Shown here: piece after piece, positions 1 through 13,015 of the stretch
Layout: each line of letters starts with the position of its first letter
Position numbering within the stretch: the stretch's first letter is position 1
Assembly: GCF_008831285.2 (NCBI RefSeq)
Contig: NC_045139.1
Span: 24,596,412-24,660,411, forward strand
Origin: Nymphaea colorata
Taxonomy: Eukaryota; Streptophyta; Magnoliopsida; Nymphaeales; Nymphaeaceae
Direction: 5' to 3'
Length of the DNA stretch: 64,000 nucleotides
The notes under the pieces: model-generated
What the model saw: only the letters and a program-made list of their open reading frames with translations
Databases searched by the model: none
Told to the model about the DNA's origin: nothing
Made by a program: the position numbers and the translations under genes

Positions 1-2285
1 AGATGTTCAATTCTGATTAAATATTACATCAGAGCAAGTTTTCTAAAGTTATCTTTTACCAATGAAATTAAGTATGTCCACATCCTTATCAACCACTAAA
101 CTGTAAAAGAACCAAGTTTTCCAAACACAATATTAAAACATAGCCTTCATAATTATGGAGTTCTCTACATCAATATCTCTTTCTAAAGCACCATTGCAAG
201 TTCATAATTAAAATCTTCCAATGGAATATGAGCAACTTTAAACCAACATACCAACAAATGCTCTTGGAGAAAGAACACCCAAAAAATAAATGTTGTTGAC
301 CTCTATTGTTTTTTATGTAGAATATATTTAGAAACAGAGCAAACCCAAATCTTTGCATGTAAGCCTCCGTTTGCAATGTATTGAAATTTGTGAAGTGTGT
401 AAACTTATAGACTGATAGAACATTACTGGAAATCCAAGCGAATAGATATCATTTCATTATCAGACCTTTAAGTCTAATATGACGCCAAATCTGATTCTTA
501 GAGTGAAGAAGTTGATTACTATTTGTCCACACAATAGCATCATTCCCTGAAAGTAAATGAGTTTAACAACACTCTCTTACGTTAGCCAAATTATCCAATT
601 AAGTAACATTATCTTCATATTGCAAAACTAGTTTGAGAACTATTACACGAGTTCAGTCTCAACATATACCAGTTTATTCTTGAAGTGAATTCAGCAGAAT
701 ACTGCCATGCCAAGGGTCTACCAGAATTTTACCCAATTTCCTAACTTAACTCTCCAACTGACTTCCTTACTAATCCCCCTACAAATCTTCATAATATCCT
801 TTAAAGGGGATGAATTAGCACCTGATTCTAGTTTCAAACACTCCTTTAACCAAGTATTTATTCCTACAACTAATAGCCCACAAAAGCCAAAATACTCCAA
901 AAGTATTATTAATTCCACCTATCTTCTTCATCCGCTCGCCCCCCTCACTCATAAGGTGAAAGAGCAAAGTTCAAGAAACTGAATGAACTTTATAATAATT
1001 TTTATGTTACCTTAAAACAACTTAACTACAGATCTGTTATCTTTACAAGCAAAGGCTGGACAGTTCAGAGCCAAAGGCCAATAAATTAGAATTTCAAACA
1101 GCAGCGAGTTCATTGAATATAGTCGCTTTGCAAAGTTAGTTCAACTTTTTTTTTTTTCCAACGAGCAAGTTGTCGCTACACCTTAAGAATTACCAGACCT
1201 TAGACCATCACTCTAAGAGCCTCCCTAGAACTAGGCAAGCCAAAAATTGTTTTGTAAGAAAGAATCCTTTCAACCATCCATACATGTTAAGGAGCTCTTC
1301 CACCTTGCTATCATCCATATTGAAAGGAAATGAAGAAGATTTCTCAAAATTAATCTTCATACCTAACTTTGCTCAAAATTTGACAATGGTTCCAATAAGT
1401 TGTGAATAGAATTGTGATTTTCCCTATAAAAGAAGAAGCATGTAGTTAGCACATATTAATCTTCTTACGCATACTAGGAACATCGACCTTGGTAAAGAAG
1501 GTTGTCAATCGAAGCCTCCTAATGAAATTTCCATTACAATAGGGAGATAGAAGATCTCCTTGGAGTTTCCTCTCACTAGAAAAGAAAGACCCTTCCTTAC
1601 CATTCATAAGAATTACATAAGTTGCATTAATAACACAAGGCGTAACTCTCTCAACCCAAGTATAAGCAATAGAACAAAAAAGGTAGAAATTTCTAATTTA
1701 CCCTATCATAAGCTTTCCATAGGTCAACTTTCCCATTCACAGTCATGAAGTGGATAATTTTGTGTGCAAAGAAAAAATATTCATGAATATTTCTATTAGG
1801 AGAAGAGCTCCCTACTAATCAGAAATATTCCCATTAAAGAAACCACCACCTTAGACTTGATCTTAAAAACATAATTGCCAATAGCAAATGGACAATAATA
1901 AAGAATGAAGCACAAAACATATCTTTTAGGAATGGGAGCAAAATGATTCCTACCCAAACTTCCTTTCAAAAAAAAAAAAAAAGTTTTATACCCTTCAATT
2001 TATCTGCCTCTACAATATCCCAATATAGCTGGACAAACTATTTTGAAATCCACCCAGCTTGGAGAATGTCACTATTAGCCTAAAAAAAAAACATGACAAA
2101 CCTCATGATGTTTATAAATATATATGTTTGAGAAGAACCTCATTCTCCTCCAAAGACACTCAATCAAATCAGTAGGAGTGCATATGGAAGGGAGGGCTGT
2201 ATTTACAATTTGGTAGTTAGATAAAATTAAACTTTTGTTGAGTAAAGGGAAGGAAAAAAAATGATGACACAGGTTAATTGACATT
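1..2285 (-). mobile_element. Degenerate L1-type LINE ORF2 remnant
   Basis: No open frame survives, but the minus strand carries pieces of a plant L1 ORF2 in the expected order. Near 1520-1560 a 'QGDLLSPY' match corresponds to the reverse-transcriptase R-G-x-R-Q-G-D-P-L-S-P motif. Near 1440-1460 a damaged Y-A-D-D box reads roughly 'ANYMLLL'. At 1330-1390 'LGMKINFEKSS' matches the conserved stretch after the active site. At 718-800 'KLGNWVKFW' resembles the G-N-G-x-x-x-F-W motif. At 170-330 'QHLFFGCSFSKSICW' matches the zinc-binding zf-RVT tail. Many stops and frameshifts lie between these. Both ends are uncertain: the 3' end lies outside the window, and the boundary near 2285 is only where recognisable similarity stops. 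Element identity is inferred from motifs read by eye. Confidence 0.6.
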
Positions 2286-2768
2286 ATTTAGCTTAATTAA
2301 TTACCAATCTGTCTATGCTCGATTGTTTAGTCCATCTTGATTTTAAGACAATGTCGAGATTCGCACACATGGGCGTGCCCCTTTCCTTGGTAACATCAGG
2401 CTACATTAGTGTCTCAAAGTAGGGCCCTTGGTCTATGTTTACACATACATCTATAAACAGATGCTTTTCTGTATATGGAAAATGATGTGATTCTATGTTG
2501 ATTGGGATAATGAAAATCAACGATACCTACTGCGCTATGGATGAGATTTCACTTTAACATGTCGTAAAACTGTTTCCACATCTTTTTTTAGATGGAAAAA
2601 TGCCCAATTGGCATGGAAGAAAGAACTGTGGAATCCGGGCCGGCCCTTCCTTTCTCGATGAAGAAGGTGAAAGCTTGTTAAACCGTAGCGAAGCACAGAA
2701 AGTCAAGTTGAACCCACTGCATTAGTTGCGAGAGGCCGGTGAAGTATACGTCACAAGCCAGTAAAGAT
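2286..2768. other. Intergenic, no gene seen
   Basis: No plausible coding frame. It contains ordinary AT-rich sequence, then a moderately GC-rich stretch (2620-2760) leading into the MITE at 2769. Confidence 0.5.
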
Positions 2769-3117
2769 TAAAGCTGGGCACCAGGTCGGGCTGCCGCCTG
2801 CGCCTGGTACTTGGTACCCGGCCTGACTAATTATGGGGCTGGCCCGGGTGAGCCCGATAATTTATTTTTTAATTTTTATTAATATATATATATATTTATA
2901 ATAATTTATTATAATTAATTATATTTATATATTATTTTATATTAAAAATATATTTTCAAATTTAATCGGGCCATGCTAGGACTCGGGTTTTTCGAGTCGG
3001 GTCGGGGCCGTGCCCGGTTTTTGGATGTCGGGCCAGGCTGGTCGGATGCCAAGGCTTAGGAAAGATCGGGCCCAGTTTTTAGATATCGGGCCCAGGCCGG
3101 CCGGATGCCAAGGCTTA
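2769..3117. mobile_element. hAT-like GC/AT composite MITE, copy A
   Basis: GC-rich ends of G/C runs flank an almost pure A/T core (2860-2960). The left end starts TAAAGCTGGGCACC and the right end, read inward on the other strand, starts TAAGCCTTGGCATCC. Flanks are GTAAAGAT (2761-2768) and GGAAAGAT (3118-3125), seven of eight bases identical, as expected for an aged 8-bp hAT target duplication. The right arm contains an internal duplication: a block ending in GGCTTAGGAAAGATC occurs twice. No coding capacity. Confidence 0.6.
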
Positions 3118-6100
3118 GGAAAGATCCTTCACTTCGATCCAAAGTGAAATGAAAGATTTTTCATATGATGGCCGTGTATGGTTTCACTTTCACTTTGGTT
3201 CACCTTGAGTCGTAGCAGGGAGACGCTTTAACAACAAAAATGGATTGAATTGATTAAGATGAAAATTAAATTTGTCTTAGTTCATGGATTAGAATTTTAT
3301 AAATCAATTGTAAATTTTATAGTGAACTTGGCTATTATAGATCAAAATGACCAGCTCAAGATAGTGTATAAATCCTGTCAACGCTAATGAAGCCTATAGC
3401 TAGGCTTCTTCATACTTAAATAAGTGGTGCGATTTAAGGCCTTCAAGGAGTCTCTGTTGGACTGTATCTATCTATGGGGTGTGGGGTTATTCAATTTACA
3501 GTAAAGTCGAAGCAACTAAAGTACCATATAGACAGTAAACACGAGAGGTGTCTAATAGAACAAGGCAAAGATAAATATGAACTTTCTAGAATGACATTGA
3601 ATCTTTTAATGTCGGCTAAGGTATATAAGGTAGGCTATAGCGTGCACGCATCCAAATTTCTGACGGCTAGTTTTATTTGGCAAATATATTTGAGGTTGAG
3701 GAGTATGTAGCCATGCAATTAAAGCTGCCAATCCGATCGAGATGGATGATTGAAAAAAAACATGGAGAGAAAGGTGAGAACTAATTCTAAATAATGAAAA
3801 TGTTCGTTATCTTTTTTTTTTTTTTTTCCTCAACCGTCCATCATAATGCATCACATAACCCAGATCAAACAGCTGGTGACTCTAAAAGGTCACAGACACC
3901 ATTCAATTTTCCTATTTACATATATATTATATAGTGGCTCCTCTAGTAAATATTGATGGCATTCGTGAACTTGTCTTTGGTGTTCTATTTTAGGGAAATA
4001 ACATTATTTCTGGTGCCATTGTTCCTGCTTCTGCAGTTATAATATTATTTCTAAGCTCAACCATATATACAGAACTGTTGTACTATGGGTTTAGCCTGAT
4101 TGCGTAGATATATACAACACTATATACAACACAATGTTGGCAGCTGCTTATATATGTCACTTGTGCAAGTCATCAGTAGGGGTAGGCATTTGCATTTGTT
4201 TGTTAGCTGCTCAACCATACATACACATCGGTTTTAGGGACGCTGCCTATTTATTGCCTATTACTGACCTCTATTGCCTTTTTACACCTAATGACCTGTC
4301 CACATCGATTTGACTCAAAAGCCTATGGTTTTGATAACCCTCAAATGGAGAGACTTTTTAAGCAATAGGTCTACTACTCAAGATTCAAAGCAAGTCATTA
4401 TCTTGAAAGTACAAAGGTATGCCAAAGGCAGTTTCCCAAATAAACAGTAACTAACAAACCACGAGCTGGATGATTTTGGTGCACTTGGTTGCACAAGCGG
4501 GCCAGTCATGTCTCAGCGCGAGGTTATTTTCCAGAAACATGTGAAGACCATGCTCAGAGTTTTACACTATTTTTGGATGAATGGAAAGAAAAAAAAATTT
4601 AAAGAATGGGAAAATAATGGAAAGAGAAGGGAAAGAAAATGAAAGAGAAAAGAAGGAAAAATTATGTCTAGATAGAAAAGGAAAAAAAATTGAAAGCCAA
4701 AATCATGTTCGTTTAACTGTGTAAAAAAAATAAAAAGATTTAAATTAGTCTATAGTAATTCCCATAACACCCATTATTCTCTTTTCTCTCATTTGTGGTT
4801 GAGAATATTTAAGTTAAACTGCGTTTCTTCTTTTTTGGTTTATGTAATTTTTTTAATTTTTAAGATAAGTAGTAGTATACCTTTCATAAAAAAAAATAAA
4901 AAATCTCTCAGCACGCGATTTAGCTCAAGTAAATTATTACAAAAAAAAAAAACCAATTTCATAACGCATAACATAGTAATAAATACCATGAAGCTTTTGT
5001 AAAAATTAATCTCATTTTCACAACACACAAGCAGCATGGCATGATGCTAACATTTTCAAGCTTTTCCCTTTTCCCTTTTAATACTTTTAGTGTTTTGTTT
5101 TATTTTACATATGTGACGTATATTTGACATTTTTTTATTAAAAAAAACAAAGATAACAGAGATGAGCTTTTGCTTCAAGGGCATACTGTAGTTGAACTAG
5201 TTAGGAGCCTCTATAAAAGCAAGTCTCTAGTCCAATTTTTGTGGAAGTTATGTTCATGTGTTTTAAGGTGATAGGGCGCGACATCCAAGTTAAAGGGTGC
5301 ACCATTGCTATCAGTGATACTGACGCAGCACAGGACCTCGAGACAGGAGAATGTAAGGGCTTTCAGGCTTCGCTTGGTGGGATGAACCTCTCGCTCACCT
5401 GAAAAGAGATGACCTTTTTCTGCTTGAACAACTTTCGTTTGTGAAACGAATAGCACAGGCTGCCGATTCCATTGATTTGACATCAATTAAAAATAATAAG
5501 AAAACATTTATTAAAACTGTACGAGAAAACATATAAAAAACACTCAACAATAAAAAAAGTAAAAATATTAACAATCATTCCGATTTTACAGGCAACCCCG
5601 ATCCAAATGAGCTGAATCGGTTCCAATTTGATTCGAATGGGCCGATTCAGGTGAATTCTGATAAGATCGGGGCGTCCAGAATTTGTGAGGATATTGATGG
5701 AGGCTGCCCAACAACTCTGATCATTGATGGCGGGGGCAGACAGCAGATGCTGTTATCTCCATCACCCTCGGCCCATGCCTCTGCAGAGTTCTACGTATAG
5801 ATTTTATTATCTTTCTCCTTCGTGAGATTGGTTGAAACAGCTGATTGGGGATGTGACAAGATACTTGACTAATTCTAGTAGAAGGACACGTGTGTGGCTC
5901 ATAGCCAGGGAAATATAAAAATTCAACAAAAAAAGGGGGCTGCCCCTCTTTTCGTCCTCTTAAAAGTCGGCCATTTTCAATAATGTTTTTCAAGAAAAAT
6001 TTCAGATGCTTGCTTAATTTTTTGTTGGTAATGAAAGTGTATGCACTTGTCTTTGGATAATTTTCAAATTGTTCTTGAATTTGAGCTCTTTTCATTAAAA

Positions 6101-6392
6101 CTCATTTGTTGCAAGTGCACCTATCTTAATTCTTGTAGTGAAGTTGATGTACAAATTTTAAGATGGGGTATGTATGATTGCGTCTAATTTTAGATTAATG
6201 GATCTGATGTGATATACTTTGCTTGATGCAGTAAGTGGAAGATATAAAGTAGATTTCATGGTTTATCAAACTAAAGATTTTAAGTCAAAGTTGAGACCTA
6301 GATTTGAAATCTTCACTTTTTCTTTCTTGCATGGAGAAAAGTTCTCAAGATTAGATGGAGATGACCTTAGATCAATGGATCTCAAACTCTTA
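3118..6392. other. Intergenic, no gene recognised
   Basis: Only short frames, none recognisable. Notable items are a poly-T run (3811-3828), a purine-rich tract of mostly G and A at about 4580-4700, AT-rich sequence at 4720-5160, and a moderately GC-rich block at 5210-5480 and 5580-5800 whose frames on either strand match no family I know. A diverged gene fragment in 5210-5800 cannot be excluded. Confidence 0.45.
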
Positions 6393-6672
6393 GGGTGCAT
6401 TTGACAATCTCGGATTTAAAATTCTTAGGATTTGAAAACTTTAGTCTATTTTTCGATCCTAAATCCAACAGTTTCTCAATACAAAAAGTAAAATAAGAAT
6501 CTTAAGTGTGGATCAAATAAGAATCTTAAGTGTGGATCTTAGGTGTAACCTAAGATTCTTAGTTTGATAAACTGTGGATTTTACTACGAATTTATTTTAT
6601 ATCAACAAAATCATGTCACGTCAGATCCACATCAGAACCAAAGTTTTCAGATCCAGAGTAATCAAATGCCCC
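6393..6672. mobile_element. Tourist-like (PIF/Harbinger type) MITE
   Basis: The left end reads GGGTGCATTTGACAATC and the right end, inverted, reads GGGGCATTTGATTACTC. They are flanked on both sides by TTA (6390-6392 and 6673-6675), the target duplication typical of Tourist/Harbinger elements. At 280 bp it is non-coding and of usual MITE size. It contains a local duplication of 'AAGAATCTTAAGTGTGGATC' near 6495-6540. A partial relative may occur near 54490-54513, where 'ATCAAATGACCCTTA' recurs. Confidence 0.6.
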
Positions 6673-6675
6673 TTA

Positions 6676-7235
6676 GAATCTTAGATGATAATAGGTCAGG
6701 GGAATCAAATAGGTGCGCACACCCCTCCTTTCTTTTTCATCTTTGATTCATTGGGTACATTTGATATCAGCACTGCAGATTTGAGGTCCTGTGGTCTCTC
6801 AGCTGCTGAAAATCTATTGTTTTTTCTCAAATAGTGGATTTCATGCATCGTCGATTTTATCCAATGCCAATTACATGCAGCTTTTTTCTCCTATATAATG
6901 GTTCTTGTAGTTCTTAAGGAGAGATGTATAAACGGCACCTTTCTTATGTGTAAAACAATAAAAGTTTCAGCCTAAGTCTAATGGTGACATTAGACAAAAG
7001 ACGACCCTGAATTTGTCCGCTAAGTGTGAAACTTTAGGTGCAGTTATGCAATAAAAAAAACTCTAAGCGGGCTTTCGCTAATCACGAATAATCTGAAGTA
7101 AGTCATTGAAATTTTCTGCCAAAGGAAGAAGGTATAATAAACCCCAAGATCGGCCAAGTTCAGGAAGAAATAACAGGGCACGCTTTCTGATCTGTTCTCT
7201 GGACCTGCCGATCCGGAAATTCAAAGGGTCGCGCC
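6676..7235. other. Upstream region of the LURP-one-related gene
   Basis: No gene. This is presumed promoter and 5' untranslated sequence of the gene starting at 7236. I could not assign a single convincing TATA box. A segment beginning at about 6750 (GGGTACATTTGATATC) resembles a MITE end, but its partner was not found. Confidence 0.4.
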
Positions 7236-9400
7236 ATGATGAGAAGGGTGCATTCGACTGCTTCACCAGAGGATCGGCCCTTCCCTGCTGCTAATGATGG
7301 CGAGATCGCAGAGAAAGCTAACACGCTCACAGTGTGGAAGAAGTCTTTGCTCTTCAATTGCAGAGGTTTTACGGTGTTCGACGGCAAGGGGAAACTGGTT
7401 TTCCGAGTCGATAAGTACGACACAGATCACAGGGACGAGATTGTTCTCATGGATGCGGCAGGAACACCGCTTCTTGCTATGAGGAAAAAGGTATGGTACA
7501 ACATGTTTCATTATCTTAATACTGGAGAACCTCCTTTCTTCTTTCACCTTCCCCTGTAATTTTTGAATCTTAGCCTGTGGTTGGACACCTGGAAAATCAT
7601 TTGGAGTTGGGTTTCTGAGAGTTTCTATCGATCGGAGTTGATGTCGGATGGCAATTAAACCTCTTGAAATTTTGTTTGACTTCGGAAAACCCAATTCAAG
7701 AGTGACGACCAGTAAATTTGTTGGAATAAGTACCAAATAACTGGATAAAGCACAATTTCTGTTATATTTAGAGAGAATTTCCTGACTGGAGTGAAGCAGG
7801 AAATTTTCATGTAGCATGTGTAATTGTAGTGAAGGCCGTTTTTGCATCAAATTGTGCCACACTGCCTGATCAACAATTAGATGCACTCGTGAATATATAT
7901 ATATATACACACACACATATGAGTCTGTTGTTGTGGGCAGGATGACTAAAATTTAGATTTCATTGCTAAAAAGATTATAAATCATCATTAAAGCTACTAT
8001 AAATCGTCGCTGTATTATAAACTGTGGCAAAATACCAATTTAGTGACTATTTTCTAGCAATCAATTTTTAAATTTTAACTATCTTGCAACTTCCGACACA
8101 CACACGACAATATTGAGCTCCCCTACTCTCTCTCTCTCTCTCTCTCTTTTTCTTTCTCTATAGGCACCGGTTGGTTAGTCATGCTAGATTCCAACAAAAA
8201 TTATAAGTGTTATTTTAACCATTTTTGTTACATAAATCTCATTACCATGTACTAATTGGTGTATAACATGCATGTATTTTTGGTGGTTCTTATACTTTTT
8301 AGGAGTTGAAAAATCAACGGCGCCTAAAGTGCGTGAAAGCTTCGCGGCGAAAATCTCTACATCTTTCCCGGAACTACTTAAATCTAAAATGTTCTCTAGA
8401 ATAAGAAGCATATATAAGCAATCTAATTTTGAGTCTCGTGATGCACGTATCAAATTAAGGTACACGAAACTAAGCCTACTAACATCATATATATGTGAAC
8501 CATTCAAAAAATGTCCTGTCCATCCTATAAATCAAAAGTTGTACCACCATATAAAATAAATCATGGCTTCCAATACGTACTTATTTAATTATTTGTTTAA
8601 TTTCTTACCCGGAGACTTTTTAAGTTGACCTATCTTAGTCCTGAGTCAACCTAAGCCCAGTTAGCCAGAGTTGTAAGTTGGAGCTCAAAACCATGTCTGT
8701 AATAATCCGCCCCAATCTCATACTGGGTTGGATACCCTTCGTTCGACTAATTTCAACCTACTTCTTATCAGTTTTAGTTTCAACTCCTAGAAAGATAGAA
8801 ACCAAGATCACCAATCATTTAACAACTCCATTTATAAGCCTTTGAAGCTCCTCATAATGTTGAATACATGATTAAACTTCTTAAAATGGAGATTACAATC
8901 TCAACAACTGGGCTTAGACTGGTTAAATGCTCCATGCATGCATGTATTGTATTCTAACTTGTTAATTATTATATAATTTATATTGGGAGTTGTCCATAAT
9001 GTCTACCCATGTTGCTTGGCAGAAACTGAGCCTAGGGGACCAGTGGCAGGTTTTCGACGGCGAGCCGCGGAGGAGCGGAGTGTCGCCAAAGCCGATTTAC
9101 TGTGTGAAGAAGAAGGCTTCTCTTCTGCACCCAAGGACCCTGGCTCATGTATACAGTGGATCATGCAAGACCTTCCTTTATGTTGTCCACGATGCATACA
9201 TCAGGAGATCATGCCAAGTTGTGGATGCATCAGGGAAAGTGGTGGCGGAGGTGAGAGCAAAAGAATCCGGGGCGAGCGGCGTAAGTTACAGGGATGTCTT
9301 CCAACTGATGGTGCAACCAGATCTTGATCCGTCGTTGCCCATGGCTCTGGTCCTGTTGCTGGACCAGATGTTCCCCTCTAAATGGTCGCCTGTTCTTTGA
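7236..9400 (+). CDS. LURP-one-related (LOR) protein, two exons
   Basis: Two exons, 7236-7490 and 9023-9400, join in phase 0 across a 1532-bp intron with a GT donor after 'AGGAAAAAG' and an acceptor 'GCTTGGCAG'. The product would be 210 residues, normal for this family. Residues about 31-85 carry the N-terminal LOR signature ('TVWKKSLLFNCRGFTVFD', then 'VFRVDKY' and 'EIVLMDAAGTPLLAMRKK'). Exon 2 continues with 'KLSLGDQWQVFDGE' and the C-terminal half, including 'RRSCQVVDASGKVVAEVRAK' and 'DVFQLMVQPDLDPSLPMALV'. The intron position, just after the R-K-K stretch, is the usual one for plant LOR genes. LOR proteins have a tubby-like beta-barrel fold, and some are linked to pathogen-responsive expression (LURP1 in Arabidopsis); a specific function here is unknown. 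A second ATG directly follows the first. The reading frame is intact, so the gene is probably functional. Confidence 0.9.
7491..9022 (+). other. Intron of the LOR gene
   Basis: It holds a short TA/CA microsatellite (about 7894-7918), a CT microsatellite (8127-8150), and a repeat at about 7940-8070 ('CGTCGCTGTATTATAAAC', 'TTTAGTGACTATTT') with a diverged relative at 60070-60390. Open frames on both strands here have no recognisable product. Confidence 0.6.
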
Positions 9401-9506
9401 TTGGATCCGAGTCCAAGCAATGTGCTTTGATCTTCGTCCGTGGCAAGCTTGCTTTTTTTGTGTGTTTGCCATAGATACTTTGTGGCTGAAGCTTTTCGTC
9501 GCCTGT

Positions 9507-9512
9507 AATAAA
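9507..9512 (+). terminator. Possible polyadenylation signal (AATAAA) of the LOR gene
   Basis: AATAAA lies 107 bases after the stop codon, a plausible distance for a plant 3' untranslated region. The motif is short and common in AT-rich DNA, so this is suggestive only. Confidence 0.35.
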
Positions 9513-10661
9513 TGGCTTGATGGTTACCAGTTTGAAATGATAAGATTGATTGAAGTATGGGCAAAGTTGGATCAGATCCAGAACAAAGGTTCACCAATTT
9601 TTGGCCGTTTTCGTTCACTTTCCATGTTTGTTTATCGAAATGGAGAAAAAGACCATTGATTGAACTGTAGATATTTGTGGACGCATGAACCAAAGCTGGA
9701 TTTATTGACATTTTGAAATGAATTTGGTGGGAAACTGATTCTAGGGAAAAGTTTAACAGCCTCGGATTTTAGATCCAACAACTGAGAGCTTCACATAATT
9801 ATCAAACAAGGGATATAGGAGCTGTGGATTTTAGATCCATAAAAGACCTGAAATCCGACAAAAGAGGGACTGTAAAAGGAGAGTGTGGGGTTGCTTCAAG
9901 ACATATGGGGAAGCTTTGGTGGGAGGTCTCTTTCCATGGCCTAGTAGAAGTGGAGAGAGACTAGACGATCCTCTTTTCTAGAACTTCTATCTTTCTTGTT
10001 GGAAAAGAAAGGGCTTTGAAGTCTTCGTTGCAATTTTGCTGGTGAAAGAGATTAGTAAAAGAACTTGATCGAGCAATAGAACGGCGAGAGAAACCCTCTT
10101 TTCTCATCTGGACGTGCAAAGGCTAGTTGTGAGAAGCCCTTGAACTGGGATTTTCAGTTCTTAGGATCTGGTATCGCCCTTGATCTAAGTTCACAATCCA
10201 CCAAACACAGCCTAGCTGCCGATACAAGAGTACTCCTTGCCCCACTATCATCAATTGTTTATTATTATAAAATTTGGTTAATGTTATTATTTTTCAAGAC
10301 GAATATAATAACAATATTTTTCTCGGAATTCCAACCAATTCACCTGAATTCATCAATGGACAAACTATTCGCTTCGATAACATTGGTTGGCAGGCCTTTC
10401 CTCCCTTCTAGGCTTGAATTTGTACACGTATAATATGGAATAACATAAGGACAAGAAGAGTGAGTTGCGTGCACCACAATAGATATGCACCAAAAAAAAA
10501 AAAATTTAGACTTTTAATTTTTTCACTATTTTTTTTCTTGTAAGAGGACTCCCCTTTTGGGGGTTGTCTGATCATTATAATATTGAGTACATAATTTATT
10601 TTTATGCATTTATTGACGCGTATAACCAGCTTCACAAAAACGGTTTGGTTGGTTGTAACTA
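9513..10661. other. Intergenic, possible decayed MITE pieces
   Basis: No gene. Segments such as 'CTCGGATTTTAGATCC' (about 9761) and 'AATCCACCAAACACAGCCTAG' (about 10196) resemble ends of plant MITEs, but I could not pair termini or target duplications. Confidence 0.4.
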
Positions 10662-11016
10662 TTGTTACAAAAAACGCCGTTTTTTAAAAAAAAACGCGTA
10701 TTTAACGCCAAAAACAGTTCTGCCGTATAATACCCGTACTATTCCCGTTTTTTTTAAAAAAACGTCAAAAAACAAAAAACGCATATAATACCCGTTTAAT
10801 ACCCGTATAATACCCGTTTTTTGCCGTTATTTTCAGTTATTTTTCCGTTTTTTTATTAATTATTATTTTTTATAATTTTTAAGATGTATTAAATGTTTAA
10901 TTTTTAAAAAAAATTTGCCGAACTTTTCCTGTTTTATTCCCGATATATAAAACTTTGCCGTATTATACCCATTTTTTTCCTCGCCGTTTAATACCCGTCC
11001 CCGTTTTTTGTGACAA
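10662..11016. mobile_element. MITE-like element with repeated AATACCCGT motifs
   Basis: The termini TTGTTACAAAAAACGCCG (left) and, inverted, TTGTCACAAAAAACGGGG (right) form imperfect inverted repeats. The body contains five copies of AATACCCGT near both ends (about 10729, 10787, 10799, 10810, 10990) plus variants such as ATTCCCG, with runs of A and T between. Clustered short subterminal motifs are typical of transposase-binding arrays in hAT and related non-autonomous elements. I could not find a clean target duplication. The left flank holds a perfect small palindrome TTGTAAC-TATT-GTTACAA (10653-10670). No coding capacity. Confidence 0.5.
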
Positions 11017-12813
11017 TGTGAGCATGATCGGAAAAAACTTGCACTCCACTAGCTATGTCATCATCTTTGGCTTTAATATTGGATCATGCAAAAGCAGAAT
11101 GAGGGAAAACAATAGGGCAAAGTGGAAGTGGAGAGGCAAAGTTGATGGAAGTTTAGGAAGCAACGGGAGGCGAAAGAAGCTACCAAGTGGGCGAGCGAGT
11201 GCAAGTTTTTTGATGACTAAGATTGCCACCACTCATCTTCCTCGTTGCCTACTTCCATGGAAGCATGAAGTGCTTGCTTTGAGAGCAGCGTGTTGGATAC
11301 CTACCTCCATTTACTTAGTCCCCACCCAAAGTTGTGTCAGCAGGCACTTGCTTTAAGAACAGCGTGTTGGGTACCTTCAATATTTTATACAGGAAAAGAT
11401 GTAATTAGATCAGTTGATTTTGGTATTTGTATGTAGCTTCGATGAGAGATAAAATTAGCTTCTCAAAGTCAAATAGAACTTTATAATGACTTTTTTCAGC
11501 ATTTTACTCGAGGATATTGAATTATTGAAAACATTAGAAATGGACAAAAAAAAATCATTTATCGTGTCTTGTCTTTGGGACCAACGTAGGGCTCAGCCAC
11601 ATGCTTTTAAGCAAATCCAAAAATTTTATACATATATATATATATATAATAATCTCGAAACTTTTAGTCTGCTTTTATCTATACATCTACATACACTAAA
11701 TCTGCACCGTCGATCTAAAATAAGCAGTCCATTTAAACAATTATTTTTTTTATCTTTGTAACATTTAAATGTCCAGTATATATATATATATATCTTGAAA
11801 TCCTCTAACTACCTTACCCTATATCTAATCATCTAATCGTGGCCACCAGAGGGTAGTGGATTTCTCCACCTATACATAGTCTTGTGCTTGGGACTAACGT
11901 GCAGCTTAGCCACAAAAAGTTAGGGCTTAATAATTTATTTGACAAACACACAAAGGTCAAACCGCCTTTTCTTGTCTTGATAGTCTTATCGTGTCAGCCA
12001 TTGAGGTGGCCGGCGCCCTGAGGGATTAATACAGTAGCTTTGAATATGATGGGCACTTGGATTGAGTGCTTGTCCATGTTATCTCATGATTAATTTAGAG
12101 AGATATCAAAAAGAACGAATAAGAAAATATGTACCATACAGCTCTTTGAAATTGTTAAGAACATGAATAAGTTTTGTACCATTAGTTAAAAAAAAAAAAA
12201 AAAGACATTTCATGAATTAATTCGGCCGCTAAGTTAAGCAGAGAATGATGTGATAAAAGACTAAAAATAAACACAAAATCTATTATTTATTAGTTTGCAT
12301 CATCCTCTTTAATTGCATTCACTTCGCATGCATGATTAACCATATTTGAATCAGTTAGATTTCTCTACGTTAATATGTAGCATAGTTATATAAAATTTTC
12401 TCTTAGTCATGCAATAGAGTAATCTAAGGAAAATGTAGATGCATCCAATAAAACCAAAAAAACAGCAAAAGAAACACACACACACACACACAAAAACAGA
12501 TATTTTCAGCTCAATCTGCGTCCATGAAAAAACACAAATTTCATTGTTCTTTCAGTGAGTTCAATAGGCTGCTTTTCTCTGGTATTTATTCCTTTTAACA
12601 AGTTACAACAACATAAAATAGAGATTTCCTTTCCTTGAAATAACATTTGATTTTGTAAGCAATTTGTTTTTATGTTCTATTATGAACTAATTTTAGTATG
12701 TAAAGCACATTCTCTGTTACTTCATAAAGGATATGGATGATAGGTTGTTCATGTTGGTAGAGGTTTCCTTTTCTAATTTGGAGAATATGTGAGCCCCAAT
12801 TTGTCATTTGGTT
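11017..12813. other. Intergenic, no gene recognised
   Basis: Contains a 35-bp direct repeat ('CTTGCTTTGAGAGCAGCGTG' near 11274 and a diverged copy near 11347), TA microsatellites (about 11633-11648, 11778-11794), a poly-A run (12188-12203) and a CA microsatellite (12474-12492). A 133-codon frame at 10955-11356 matches no family I know and overlaps the repeat. Confidence 0.45.
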
Positions 12814-12941
12814 TAAGGGTGGTCATTGAGCGGGTGCCTGACTTAAGCCCACGTTGGCATTGGGCCATCTCGATCACTTATTTATAGTATTATTTTATTT
12901 ATATACATTTTATAATGAATTATATTTTAATTTTCATCATG

Positions 12942-13014
<73 letters not shown>
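12814..13014. repeat. Partial hAT-like composite end plus (TA)36 microsatellite
   Basis: TAAGGGTGGTCATTGAGCGG at 12814 matches the terminal type of the GC/AT composite MITEs in this window. It is followed by a GC-rich arm and an AT-rich core that merges into an uninterrupted TA tract at 12943-13014. No right end is recognisable, so the element is truncated or rearranged. Confidence 0.4.
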
Positions 13015-13015
<1 letters not shown>
